A stretch of 64,000 nucleotides of DNA from Apostichopus japonicus. Taxonomy: Eukaryota; Echinodermata; Holothuroidea; Aspidochirotida; Stichopodidae. The notes under the pieces were generated by a model that saw only the letters and a program-made list of their open reading frames with translations, made no database searches and had not been told where the DNA came from. The translations under genes and the position numbers were made by a program. Shown piece by piece: positions 28,601 to 43,000 of the stretch; position 1 is the first letter of the stretch, and the number at the start of each line of letters is the position of its first letter. Location of the stretch: contig NC_092583.1 in assembly GCF_037975245.1 (NCBI RefSeq), positions 1,223,764 through 1,287,763 on the forward strand, written 5' to 3'.

Positions 28601-31600
28601 TAAATTGCGATGTGAATTTATGCCTTTGCTGAACCATCAGTACACTCTAATCAGTGGCGGAGCGTCCATACAGTCACAGAGGGCGGATGCCCCCCCCCCC
28701 ACTGACGGACTCAAATGGACCGCTGGCGCCCTTTTCAGCTTTTTACTCCTGTTTACTTATTCACGATTATTGACTATTTTGTTGCGCTCTCAAATGCCTA
28801 TTGACATTTGTCACATTTTATTGGTGTTATTTTCTGACAAAATGTCGATGACACCTATTTATTCTTCGTTTACCTGCAAATTAGCAAGGCCCGGAAAGGG
28901 TCATTTCCGGCGATCTAGGGAGTATCTTTACTCAAAATATTTCTGTACGCTCCGCGCCAACCTGTGGTGGCGCTCCGCTTAGATAGTGTCGAAAGCACCC
29001 CTACAGACCATTCTCGCCCCCCCTGGACTAATACCCCTAGCTCCGCCACTGACACTAATACTAACTTTACCCACCCCCACACCCTCTACCTATCCCATCA
29101 CAGTGTCACATTCATGACACACAGACAATTCGAATTGGAAACATCTTAATGATTGACAGGTGATGACTGGATGGATTTCTTCATTTATTTTCAAAAGAGC
29201 AGAAATATTTCCACAAACATCCAACATGCCTCCCCCAGCCCCCCCCCCCCTCCCTCTGCTCCATTCCACTTTATAGAAACTTTACATACAGATGTCACCT
29301 GTGTCACTCTGAATTAACATTCTCCACACTCGCCCCCCCCCACCAGCCCCTCCCACCCTTTCAAACACCTTGTCTGATCCACAGGACAATGGTCTGCCAG
29401 GTGGGTTCCTCTCACAATGCTCCATGGGAGCAATCTAAGGCCAAGTGTCACACGACAGTGTCCCTGCACTATATATCACATGCTTCCTACCTCCTCTAAC
29501 ATACCACCTGGGGTGACTGTTACTAATTGCCCACCCCTCTACCCACCCCCCCGGTCCCCAAAACATATTATATATACCTTGTCGGATCCACAGGACAATA
29601 ATCTGTCTGCGTTGTTGCCCATGGCCCCAGGCCCCTGAAACAGCGTCCCATGGGAGGACTCTATGGCCAGGATGGCGCCACAGTGTCCCTGCACTGTATC
29701 TCTCATGAAGCTCCTCTTGGCTTCCAGTAGTGATATTTGGCCGCTATTGTGTCCCCCAAAAATAAGCGACTCACAGCCATCTGACTCTTTCCTCCCAAGT
29801 GCACAGTCCTATTCATAGATAACATAACAAATAAAAAATTTATGAATTAATGTCAATTAATAACAAGCAATATGCATATCATCATGAACAAGGTTGCTAG
29901 GCGATATACAAATTCTATTGATATTCATAAATAGAAATATACATCCCATTATAAAATCAAGCAATATGTTTATTATCATGAGCGAGGTTGCTAGGCGATA
30001 CACAAATTCTATTGATATTCATGAATAGAAATATACATCCCATTATGAAATCAAGCAATATGTTTATTATCATGAGCGTGAATGCTAGGCGATACACAAA
30101 TTCTACTGATATTCATGAATAGAAATATACATCCCATTATAAAATAAAGCAATATGTTTATTATCTTGAGGGAGGTTGCTAGGCGATACACAAATTCTAT
30201 TCATATTCATGAATAGAAATATACATCCCATTATAAAATCAAAAGTGAGTGATTCAGTTTTCTAACTCCTTTTCACAGCAGTGCACAATCCTACTTATTC
30301 AAGATGAAACTAATTGAAATCAATTAACTCTAGGAAAAAAAAATATATATAACCAATACGAATATTCATGAGCAGTCTATCCATGTGCAGGAATAGAAAT
30401 AAACATCCCAGCTAACGGAAATTGGAAACTTCAGTAATTTAGACCAGTTATGGATTTACCTTATATTATAAATAAAGGCAAAATTTGGCCATTTTGAGTT
30501 CAGAGTAAACAACTCACCATCCTCATCAGTGGCTAATTTAAAACTGGCTGCTGACAAATTTTACTTTCAGATAGGGGCATGTTATGATCAATGGCAAAAA
30601 AATCATACGTTATCGATAGCAACCACTGTAATGTACCCCCTTTAATCAAGTTGCCATAGGTGCCATGCAGCTAATAATTATCTCAAAATCACTAAATTCT
30701 ATTATCAAACTAAATCTGAGGCTCAAAGCTTGTCTGACATATAAACGCCAGAAAAACGTTTCGCCAGATAAGAGCCCTTACACAGATCAAGATCAAGACT
30801 CATAAAACAAGATCTCATAAAATTATCTGACCCAATTTTCGGCCATTTCTCACTTTGCAAAAATAACTGTCGATGGTATTTTCTTATTCATCACGAAAAA
30901 AAAAATGAAATCACGGTAAAACAAAAGCACTAACCCAATGATTAATTTCTATTATAACAAATGTTCTGGCAGAAAGTTGTAAAGTTATATGATCTAAGAA
31001 ACACCAAGAAACATCAGAATCTTTTGTAACTGCTACAGGGAAAATGTCTCCCCCCCCCCCCCAACATCGCTCTGTTTTCAGTTTCCATCTAATTACGTCC
31101 TAATCAGGCCAAGAATGGACAGCACAGTCATGCTATCATGTTGCTAAAGGGACCTATCAATATATCATATTTTCTGTATTTCTCTCACAAACAATGTCCC
31201 ATTTATACACCCAGGGATGTGACCATGCTGGGCGGCACTGGGCAGCCCCGCACAGCACTAAAAAATTACCGCCCAGCACTGGCTTAAAAATTGTGAATCC
31301 CGCCCAGCACTATTTTCATCTAAAATCCCAACATACCTAACAATATATTCAACATAAATTGGGCCTAGCCTATGCTAAAATCATACAGACTAATAATGCA
31401 TCAGTTACGCATGCAAGAAACATAACTTATGGCTCTCAATCGGTCCCTTGTAAAATCTCTTCGAAAAAAACTATAACTTTTACCAGGTACGTATTATATT
31501 TCACTAAAAAAAATTTTTTTAAATGTAAATTGATAGCAAAACTAGTACTTGTGAATGTGCTTAAAAAGCTACACAAGTGCCAGCATTTGGCATCTGAGCA

Positions 31601-34600
31601 CCTTCAAAAATCGAAGGGGAGGGGGACACCCCCTCCCCCTTAGACCCCTCTCCCAAGTTGGCAATCAGTTTACCCGGTACTCAGGAAATCCTTGGCACAT
31701 CCCTGTACACCCTATAACAAGCCATTCATGAACTCCACAGAATCTGGTCACAATGAGCGGTCCTGTAACTGTCTCCAATATATATTTTGGTTTTGTCACC
31801 ATCAAAAAAATAATTTGCTAAATGTCATTTTGTTGCTAGCAAAAATCTGTGATTGAGGGTTTTGTTTGATTCATTATAAAAATATTGCCATTTGTTTTGA
31901 AAAATGTCTTGTTCGGTATCGTCAGTTAAACTCCTGCGATTATCATTTGGACTGGTTTCGCAACGATTATTGGAAGCAACACAGCTTGCGTCAAATAAAC
32001 ATCGGTTGAACCCTATAGTCAATATCCTGAATCAAAAGATTTGAAATGACCCTTCAAACTTTACCAGCTTGACCATAGCGAGGCACAAGATGGAATCGTC
32101 GGCCACTGGCGGCACCCACAGCTCCCTAGCTTGGCACGGATTGGTCGAGGTGTCGAATACAAGGATATCACCAGAGTTGAGGGCAGTATAGATCCGATGG
32201 CTCGAGGGATCATAGACGATATCAGTGTGTACCTATCGTTGCAGTGTGAGATAACAGAAATAATAAAGTGACAGAGAATAATTATTCAATGAAGTTGATC
32301 AATCGTTTCAGAAGTTACCCCCCCCCCACATATATAATGTAGAAAATATGCACCTTGGGGTGACAAATCTTATTTTTTTAATATCACCCTTGAACACAAA
32401 ATTGTCAGACCCTACAATGACTCGTGTACATAGGATGCGTCGTTCCCCATTGAATACTCAAAAATAATGTTGAATTTTACACGTCTGGGTCAGATTACAT
32501 ATTTTTCACAATATACAGTTGAAAGATTTCAATAATTGGATTTTGGGAGACGGAATCAAAATTTTCACATTAGGTTTTAGAAATGCTTGAACAAGCTTGG
32601 GTCTGAGAGGTAAGGGGCGACGAGAGAGGTTGGGAAGGGAAAGGATGTCCTCACAATAATCTTCAGATCAATGATTTTCATACAGCTTACCCCTCCTCCC
32701 CCCTCCACCCAACAACCACCATCCCTACCCCCAATTTGACATCTGTGTCAGGTCCCTTCACAGTAAGTACCTGGTAGGTAGCCATCGGATAAATGATGGT
32801 CAAAATACTGCCTGACACCGACGAGATTAGTCTAACACTGCCATCCTGAAAGAAGGAGAAAAAAGGGAATTGAATAGAATATCAATAACTCCATTCCTAT
32901 AGTATTCAAGTATTTCGTTTTTTTAATTTTATTTATGACATATCCCTGAAGGCAATAGCTAGCGATGCAAATAATATTTTTAATGGTCAATTTTTCTCAG
33001 ATTATTTTCATTACTACTGGTAATAATTACTTGCTTTTTTTTATCCCTGGAATATAACTGCGTATGCCTAGAAAATATAAAACACATTTCCATTCATTTT
33101 TCCGGAGCTTTCATTTTTTCTTTCCCCCCCCCCCTCGATCATTTGAGTTTTGTACTTCTTTTAGATTGCATTCAATTGTATGTGATAGCTATCGATGCGA
33201 GTAAAATTGAACTGTCTCAAATTCAAATAACACCAAACCAAAACATCGTCAATTGTAAATAATAAGATATTTCCAAGGTAAAAAGAAACCGACCACTTTG
33301 AAGTTATCGATGTATTCTGCTCTACGATGAACTTAACAATTTATGAGCTTTTTAAAGAGAGGTGACAAGTTTTTTAGCAGGTCTTTTCAGGGTTTTTCCT
33401 TCTACTTTGATATTCCTGAGGGTAATGACCCCTGACCCCTCCTCCTCTCGCACTCATAGATCATCTTGGATACTGGTTCTTACTTAACCGTATATTACCA
33501 CTGACCTCCGCGGCACAGAGGATTCTTGATGGCATGGAACTGCACTTGATCCGAGCAAGTTTGTGAATGCAGGATTGAATTGGTGTGAACAAATGATGAA
33601 ACTGGGAAATGAAAAAAAAAAAAAAATTATATCAATGAAAGGCAAAATAAGAAAATTTAACGCCATAAATTATCAAATATACTATGAACAACAGACTTTG
33701 ATAGTTTAACATGTGGGCAACTTATTTATATAAAGCCAAGATACCTGGTTGAAATTCCACACTTTCACATCATGCAATGTGAAGTAGTACAGTTGATCGC
33801 CATGTGCGATACGCATGCCTAGAATTTCATCCGCAACATCAATTCGTTGAGTCTAGAGAGAGAGAGAGGGAGAGTAGAATACATTATTTTGTCAAGCTTC
33901 TTTCCACTTATCTGTGACTGTAAGAGTAGGTTTTCTACATTTAATTAGGTCGCACTAAAGTCAACGCACCTAGTTTACAGGTAGTGCCTTTCAATCTCAC
34001 AATGCAAATTTTGACATTTTCCTGAAATCAACAAGCACATAGTCTTGGGGCAAAATAAACATGCCTAACTTCTAATTGAATTTGGAAGAGTTTTTTAACC
34101 AATTTAATCAACTTCAAAACCTATATTTTGGGGGGTTGGGGGAGGGGTATGGGGGTCTTCAACTGGTGCAGCACTAATGTAATATATCTTGTTGATCGAG
34201 TCCATTTCCCTCCATGCCCTCGTTTACATATAATTGATTACCACAGCAATATGTAAATGTAGTAACACTACCAGTTAATAGTAGAGACAGCATTACACAT
34301 CATATCAACATTTAATTCAGAGACCTTCGCCAACGTAATTTTTTAGTTTTTTCCAGGTTGTTTACCTGAACACATTCTTGTCGAGCTAAGCATCTGTTAC
34401 TTAAGGATCAAATTTAATCTTCAAATTTAACCTTGTCAAGGACAATTTTGTAGGACAAAGTTTTAGAAACTAAGTTTTAAGAATTGGACTTTCATTGACA
34501 TGTCAGAGCACATACCACAGCAGTTTGGTTTTAAAGTTCAAAAGACATTTAAGCAAAACGGGTGAAAATTTTAAGGGCCGTGGAAGCTTGCGGTCGGCTC

Positions 34601-36981
34601 AATCTAGACGAGAGCTATTAACGGTAAAGTTGCGGCTCCATTGACAGCTGCGAGCATTCATGAGCAGTGTAGCAGATGCGGAGGAATGCCGTACGTGGTT
34701 TCATTTGAGCAATTAATATTCTGGGTTGTGAAATGTTGACATGACCTGGCGATGATACCGCTTACCAGCTGAAAGGTGTCCAACCTCCAAATCCTGAGTG
34801 TACCGTCCTTGGAACCGGAAATCAGTAAAGGGTCTGTCGGGTGCGTGACTAGTCCTGTGTGGTAGAACCGTTAAAAATGGAACCTTAAAAAATTCTTCGT
34901 CATCGCTGATTTTCGTATACACTACAATATTCCCTGCCTATACCAAATATTAGCCAAGTCCCCTGTTTTTGGCCAAAAAAACAGGGGAGATTAAATATCT
35001 ACCCTGGAATTGATAATGCTAGCTATAGGCCTACTGAATGCTCTTCTGCACAAGTTCATGATTTAACATACAGTGTATTATTCCAGTCTTCAAGCCAAAC
35101 TTGTTTTCACACACAGGAAAGTAGTGCTGGCCATTAGAGCACTTGTGTTTACAATCATACAGGTGGCTGGTCAATTAATTAGGTGCACTCAAGGATGAAT
35201 ACTAAAGGCAGTATTTGGGGTAGTTTAAGCTATCAAATAACAAATCATTAATGCTCCAGTTAATTTGAGGAGGACTGTTTGTCTATGGGCCGGCTTGACC
35301 GTCATGTATGCAAACTAGTTCTTCATTGTGGAGATATTCACTTCAGACCATTCACTAGCTGATTCATCAAATACAAATTGGTCAGTACTGACACAATAGT
35401 TAATGAATTTCTTCAACCGTGTCTTCCTAAAGTGTCGTAATTATCGTTGAAAGTCCGTCCTTCCGATTGGAGGATTGTTAAATGGGGCAAAGGAACCTGT
35501 ATCTTGTGCCAGCTGTTGCCGTTGGTTACGGCAAGTTTTAATACCAAAAGGAACCAAACGTTGATCCCATCATTGATATAATTCTCACAGAGAGATTATC
35601 AGCTGTTAACAATTATCCTATAATTTCTGAAGGAGAAATGATTTTTTTTCAATAAACCTTTTCCTACGAGGCATTTATGGTATGCCCGTATGCCTTAAGA
35701 GAGACACTGCTTCAAACAGAACAAAAATCCGGTTTTTAATGTATAACAGGTTGAAGCAGCTTTTTCCCTTGATCACATTCTTGTTTAAATACTAGATTCC
35801 ACAATTTAAAAATAAAGTTCTCGGGCTGCTACTTCAAAATTGAATGACTTTTAGACAAATGTCGAAACAATTTTTAATATTTCTGATTTGCTTCTGAATT
35901 TGATGTGGCAATCTTTTTACCGTCTAAAACAGGGTTGTCCAACCTTTTGCAGAGGCGGGCCGCATGGAATGATTTTGATGGAGGGGGCCGCTTGAATTTA
36001 TTTTCCTTCCTGATAAAACAGATGAATAAAGTTCAGCCCCCCCCCCACTCCCCGGTGAAACTGACCTGTATGCAGTTTTATGGACCCAGAAAGTTCGAAT
36101 GATTGATTATATAGCTTCAAATTGTTATCAATAAATCTGCTTACTAAAATTTCGCACCGTAGAGCATCTCTGGCGGGCGGGACGCAACCCTGCAGCGGGC
36201 CGGACTGTGGCCCGCGGGCCATAGGTTGGACAACCCTGGTCTAAAATAAACTGGAATATGTGTAAAACTGCCAACATTTGACAGCCATCAGTTTTAAATT
36301 CTCTCCCAACCTTTCACCTTTGGTTTGAATATGAAACTAGGTAATTAACACCTGAGATGGTTTTCCGGGACTTACCAGTGACGCAGTTGTAATGTCCGAT
36401 AAACTCGTGCACTTGGCTGAAGACTATAGCGTTCCAGACTTTGATGGTGCCGTCCATTGAGGCTGTGATGAAATATTCTAAAGGTCTGTACCACACAAAG
36501 CTGTAACAGAAAGAAGTGTCTGTTCAGAATGGAGACATGGAGTGTGCAAATAGAAATCGTACCCAGATCAAAACGTCCCCTCAATGATTCAAAGTCTCAG
36601 CTTAGCTAATTGTATACAGTGAGTGGGATAGGAATTCAGCTATAAAAAGTTGCTGAGGCATTTAAACTGGCCAGAATTCAAAAACTTCCCTTAAAGACTT
36701 TTAGTTTTGTAGGTGCTGAAGTGGACAAGATGGGAAAGATCATTACATTTTTATTGTTTTTTGGGGGGGGGGCTCAAACTTTCTATTGGTGATAAAAATG
36801 TCTTGGAATTAATGACCTCCCTGTCTAAGTTTGGATTTGTTTTGACTAAATTTCACCATTTATTATCTATATTTTAACTTTTTCTTACAAATTTGTGTCC
36901 TTTGAAACAGACAGACAACAAACTATGGTTGACCAGTCGCATTGTGAAAATATATATATAAATATATACAAGGTATGTATA

Positions 36982-37039
<58 letters not shown>

Positions 37040-40000
37040 CCTTGTCAGTGCAGTGTCGTGCCAGTTTGGCATGTGGAACACCTGTTGATTGGTAACGTAA
37101 TCAATCATATAAATCCCTTCATTGCAGAGCGCCACCAACTGCCTCTGCTTCTGGAAGACCCGAATGTCACGAACCCAATCTTCCGACCTGATGCCACAGT
37201 CGATGGGCCTGCCCGGGGTCAAAGGGTCGCGGAGCTGCAAAACGAATATATGCATGTTAAGACATGATCGAGAGGGACACCTTGAATTCAGTGAGAAACT
37301 TGTTCTATTGTTATTCTAAAATGGATATTGAAAAGTTTCTACTGGTTTCACACATAGATTCTGATTTTATGTTTGAAAGATATCAAAGTTGTAATGTGGG
37401 CATTTTCAAACCAGTTTGCCTTCATTCTATAGCCAGATAGTATGTAGTAAAGTAAACAATGATACATTAACACTGATAAGGTACAAGGGTGGTAGGATGG
37501 GAACAGGGAAGAGCCTAGGAATGGGTTAGGACAGTGGCATTAATAGTAGCCTAACTTTCATGTAACTGAAACTCAGAACTAATACTACCCAATGAATGGG
37601 TTAGGACAGAGTGGCATTAATAGTAGCCTAACGTTACTTTCACGTTTAACTGAATCTCAGAACTAATGCTACTCAGATTAATTGGTTAGGACAGAGTGGC
37701 ATTAATAGTAGCCTAACGTTACTTCCACCTAACTGAATCTCAGAACTAATGCTACCCAACTGAACGGGTTAGGACAGAGTGGCATTAATAGTAGCCTAAC
37801 TTTCACGTAACTGAAACTCAGAACTAATGCTACCAAGATGAATGGGTTAGGACAGAGTGGCATTAATAGTAGCCTAATGTTACTTTCACGTTTAACTCTA
37901 TCTCAGAACTAATGCTACCCAACTGAACGGGTTAGGACAGAGTGGCATTAATAGTAGCCTAACTTTCACGTAACTGAAACTCAGAACAAATGCTACCAAG
38001 ATGAATGGGTTAGGACAGAGTGGCATTAATAGTAGCCTAACGTTACTTTCACGTTTAACTGAATCTCAGATCTAATGCTACCCAGATTTGTACACATTAA
38101 TGCTCATAACAAGGAGTGACCGGTTTATGACCATAATGTAACTTGCCACCAAGTGAATCAGTGCTTTTGGACAAACCTAGCATCCTTCGCATCCCAGTGG
38201 CAGTGGCGTTGCCAGACATTTCAATCTTGGGGGGGGGGGGGGGGGGGGCACAGCACTTAATTAGGGGGCACAATGTTAAGTTGTGAATGTTGTCCTGGGG
38301 GAGTGGTCTAAGGGGGGTGCCCCTCCCCCTTTGAGAAATTTTTGATTAAGTAAGTGTCCTTGGGTGGTGCTAAATTTTGCAACTTTCAGGCTTAGTCTCT
38401 CCGATATTTATGGTTTTAATTCAGGCAGATCAAGTTTTTGTTTAAGTATTTTTTTTAACACTACAAATTGAATCTGGGAGGGCACCTGGGGGGCATGATT
38501 GTTTTATGGTGAGGGCACGTGCCCCCCCAGACCATGCCCTGGCGATGCTACTGCCAATTGGAAATCTGCACTCATGGAGTCTCAACTCTGTCCACGCCTT
38601 GGATCCCTTACATTATTTGGCAACCACGATTCTGAGCTCTTAAACCCTGTAGGCCATACCACCCCGGACACAGAATGAGTTACTTAGCCAGTGACAAAAG
38701 TTGATAACTTCAATTGTCACATTCCGATACCTCAACGTGAGCCATTTTCCAGGTTTGCAGAGAGCCGTGTCCTCCTGTCACTAGTTCGTCCATGTCTTCA
38801 TTGTAGGCCATACTGTGCGGGCAGAAACAATTTTCAGAAACGGTTTTGGAAGATCCAATGACGTTACATTTAATACTGGAAATGAATGCAATTTGCATAT
38901 GCAACAGCAACAAAAAGAGACTGTATCTTAGGCTACAAAGTACTGTGCTCGATGAGTGTTATCCTGAGACTAGCTATGCATTCAATGCTACGTTAACAAC
39001 ATAGTTAAGGTCCTGAGACTTCTCGCTAGAAACCACCGAGGAAGAAACGGTGAAAGAGAGATCAAACTGCTCCAACTGAGTGGAAGTGATCACCAGGGAT
39101 GAGCATGGGGTAAAAAAAAAATCATGGAACTTTGCAAAAATTGCGGTATAGGCTCCAGTTTACGTATGCTACAGTGTGTTAGGATATAGTTTTTGTCCCT
39201 GAGGTTGAAAAGAAATCACAGATATTCCGCGAATTCGCGGAAAAAGCTCATGCCTGGATCACACAGGGCTGAGTTCCCTATTCCATTCGTGAAGCGAATT
39301 AAAATGACAGTTCAGAGAAAAATATATAATTGGCCTGTAGAAGAGAACCTCGCGTATGAATATTTCTTTGGAGATATGTTTTTTCGAAATTTACAAGTTT
39401 TATAACAATTTAAGTGCATTGCGGAAGCAAGCAAGAGTGATATCACAGGGGCAAGAGTGATGCCACCCACAATTTGACTAAAACATTTGACTGTTGTTTT
39501 ATTTTTCACACCATCCATGCCTCTGTTTTTTTTGGGGGGGAGGGGGGGTATGGATCTAACTTGCAGTATAAAAGTTGTAAAGTTTAAAAAATACCAGAAA
39601 ATTTGTCTGTTTATTCATTTTCTGATCCATCAATGTTGAAAGTAGAAAAACTGGATTTGCAAAGATGAACAGTTTTGGTAATAAACATATAAATGCAGAC
39701 GTCAAACAAACCATACCTTTTGAAACTGGCATGTAGGAATTGTATACAGAGTTTCACATTCCTCTCTTTATATAAATTAAAACCTCTATATTTCCCTCTC
39801 ACTACTTGTCACAAAAAAATTACCTCTGGAGTATCTCTCTCTTTAAAAAAATAAATAATAATTGGAACAGTTGCTTTACCACAGAACAGAGGTTGGTATT
39901 TCTGTCTTGGAAAGTTCTGAACATTTATGGAGGACATCTGTAAAGACTCTTAGCGACATATCAGAACAGAACCCGATGAAAACCTGTATGTCAAATGGTA

Positions 40001-43000
40001 GAATTGATCATGAAATACGACATTTTTTCCAAAGTTGACGATTTCGAGCTGTAATCTATCAGTGTGTATACTAGGTCTTGTACAAAATGAGACCAAACAC
40101 GTCGTAGCCCGCTCTTCTCAAAAGTGCTGCAGATTACGCAAGAAGGATTCAACTTAAAGTGTTTTCTAAAGAAAGGAAGCTGGATAGGACCACTAGGAGA
40201 TTGAGCGAGGGAAGCAGACAATTATGCCAAGATTAATTTCACAAGTGCTTCAATTTGACAACAAAAGGACTTTGGTATAGTTACGCCATTGTCTTCATAA
40301 AAGACCCCCCCCCCCCAGCTATGCCACAATTAATCTGAATAATTTCAAAGTCACATATACGATTTCATAATTTGACAAGAAATTAAAAGTTGCAAGTGAG
40401 TCTAGGCGACATTCTTATGAGGACATTTATAGGTGAGTCGCATCTTTTTGTCACTTGGTCCCTCACTTAATTACCCTTCTACTGGAGTTATAATACCTAT
40501 TTTGAGTCACGGTTAAGACACGACCTAAATGTTTGATAGCAATTAACCAGCATCTCTTTGATATTTATTAAAGAGAGTAATTATAAACTGAAACTTAATT
40601 TACAAAGATTCAGAACAGTTAAACCTACCCGATGTTGAGGAACACTAAGTAGATGATTGATGGCCGTGTAAATCCGAAACCTGAGAAGCCAAAAAATAAG
40701 ATTGACTTATACCAACCATGACTTTCTAGTATTAGATGACGACACCTTGCCTTTTCAAAAACTTGCCAACTAATCGCTGCATTTTTAATCTGCCCAGTTC
40801 AAAATTGTGGGAGCTGTCGGAACGAGACATTAACAAATATCTTCAGATCGAGTTGACCTGAAACAGCAAAACAGTACGTACAGACCAAGTGACTAACTAT
40901 GAGAGGAGCTTAAAATATCACACTGCCGTGGTTCTGATCAGGTGTAAAGAACAGGATATTCTAGGGTTAAGTATCACTGTAATGATACTCTAGCTGCAGC
41001 ATGGAGGTATCACCAAACCTTCATGATGAGGTGCATATGGTACATGATGAAAGGGTACAGTATCAAGGTATTGATACTCTAGCTGCAGCATGGAGGTATC
41101 ACCAAACCCTTCAGGTTGAGGTGTTTATGGTACATGATGATAGGGTACAGTATCAATGTATTGATACTCTAGCTGCAGCATGGAGGTATCACCAAACCTT
41201 CCTGATGAGGTGTATATGGTACATGATGATAGGGTACAGTATCACTGTAATGATACTCTGCAGCATGGAGGTACCACCAAACCTTAAATATGGTACATGA
41301 TGATAGGGTACAGTATCACTGTAATGATACTCTAGCTGCAGCATGGAGGTACCACCAAACCTCCCTGATGAGGTGTATGATGATAGCTAGGTACAGTATC
41401 ACTGTAATGATACTCTAGCTGCAGCATGGAGGTATCACCAAACCTTCCTGATGAGGTGTATATGGTACATGATGATAGGGTACAGTATCACTGTAATGAT
41501 ACTCTGCAGCATGGAGGTACCACCAAACCTTAAGTATGGTACATGATGATAGGGTACAGTATCACTGTAATGATACTCTAGCTGCAGCATGGAGGTACCA
41601 CCAAACCTCCCTGATGAGGTGTATATGGTACATGATGATAGCTAGGTACAGTATCACTGTAATGATACTCTAGCTGCAGCATGGAGGTACCACCAAACCT
41701 TCCTGATGAGGTGTATATGGTACATGATGATAGGGTACAGTATCACTGTAATGATACTCTGCAGCATGGAGGTACCACCAAACCTTAAATATGGTACATG
41801 ATGATAGGGTACAGTATCACTGTAATGATACTCTAGCTGCAGCATGGAGGTACCACCAAACCTCCCTGATGAGGTGTATATGGTACATGATGATAGCTAG
41901 GTACAGTATCACTGTAATGATACTCTAGCGGCAGCATGGAGGTATCACCAAACCTTCCTGATGAGGTGTATATGGTACATGATGATAGGGTACAGTATCA
42001 CTGTAATGATACTCTGCAGCATGGAGGTACCACCAAACCTTAAATATGCAGGGATGTAAGTGCAGCCAAAAAAAAAAACGGAAAACTATTCGGAGACCCC
42101 GGGTGAATGCCGTCCTAACACATCCTACTCCTAGCTTTGACTACTTACACACTATCGTTATGTTAGGCTAGCTCAGAAGTATTAGCGCTAACACATCTTA
42201 CCCCTAGTTCTTACTACTTACACACTATCGTTATGTTAGGCTAGCTCAAAGTTACGAATACGTCGCAGCGAACTACGGAATAAAAAACAGTCTCACATTC
42301 GAATGCGATCACAAATATCGACTTTCATATGCGTATCCCGTAGATTTCCGCCGCTCACAAATATCACAAGCGTTAATTCCGAAAGTTATGTCGAGCACCA
42401 GCAGTTACGAAGATATCAATTAGCAGTCCAATCAACGTGAATTAGGCAAGGTTTTTCAACGACAGAAATGAGCTATGGCGATTTGAAGTTCGCACGTACG
42501 CAACGATATTCACATGGCACAATGTTGTACAGTGCAATGCGATGATGCGAAACAGGAATGGTATTTTGATTGATCGATGAGTGAAAGTTGAAGTTAGCTT
42601 GCTGCAACGGGCCAGGCATTTTTGCCGCGTTGTGTCTTTGATATTCAAACAATTTTGTGGAACTTTATTGGAATTAAAAAAAACGGATTTCCGTAAAAAT
42701 ACGGAAGACTTACATCCCTGAAAAAAAAACCGGATTTCCGTAAAAATACGGAAGACTTACATCCCTGAATATGGTACATGATGATAGCTAGGTACAGTAT
42801 CACTGTAATGATACTCTAGCTGCAGCATGGAGGTACCACCAAACCTTCCTGATGAGGTGTATATGGTACATGATGATAGGGTACAGTATCACTGTAATGA
42901 TACTCTGCAGCATGGAGGTACCACCAAACCTTAAATATGGTACATGATGATAGGGTACAGTATCACTGTAATGATACTCTAGCTGCAGCATGGATGTACC

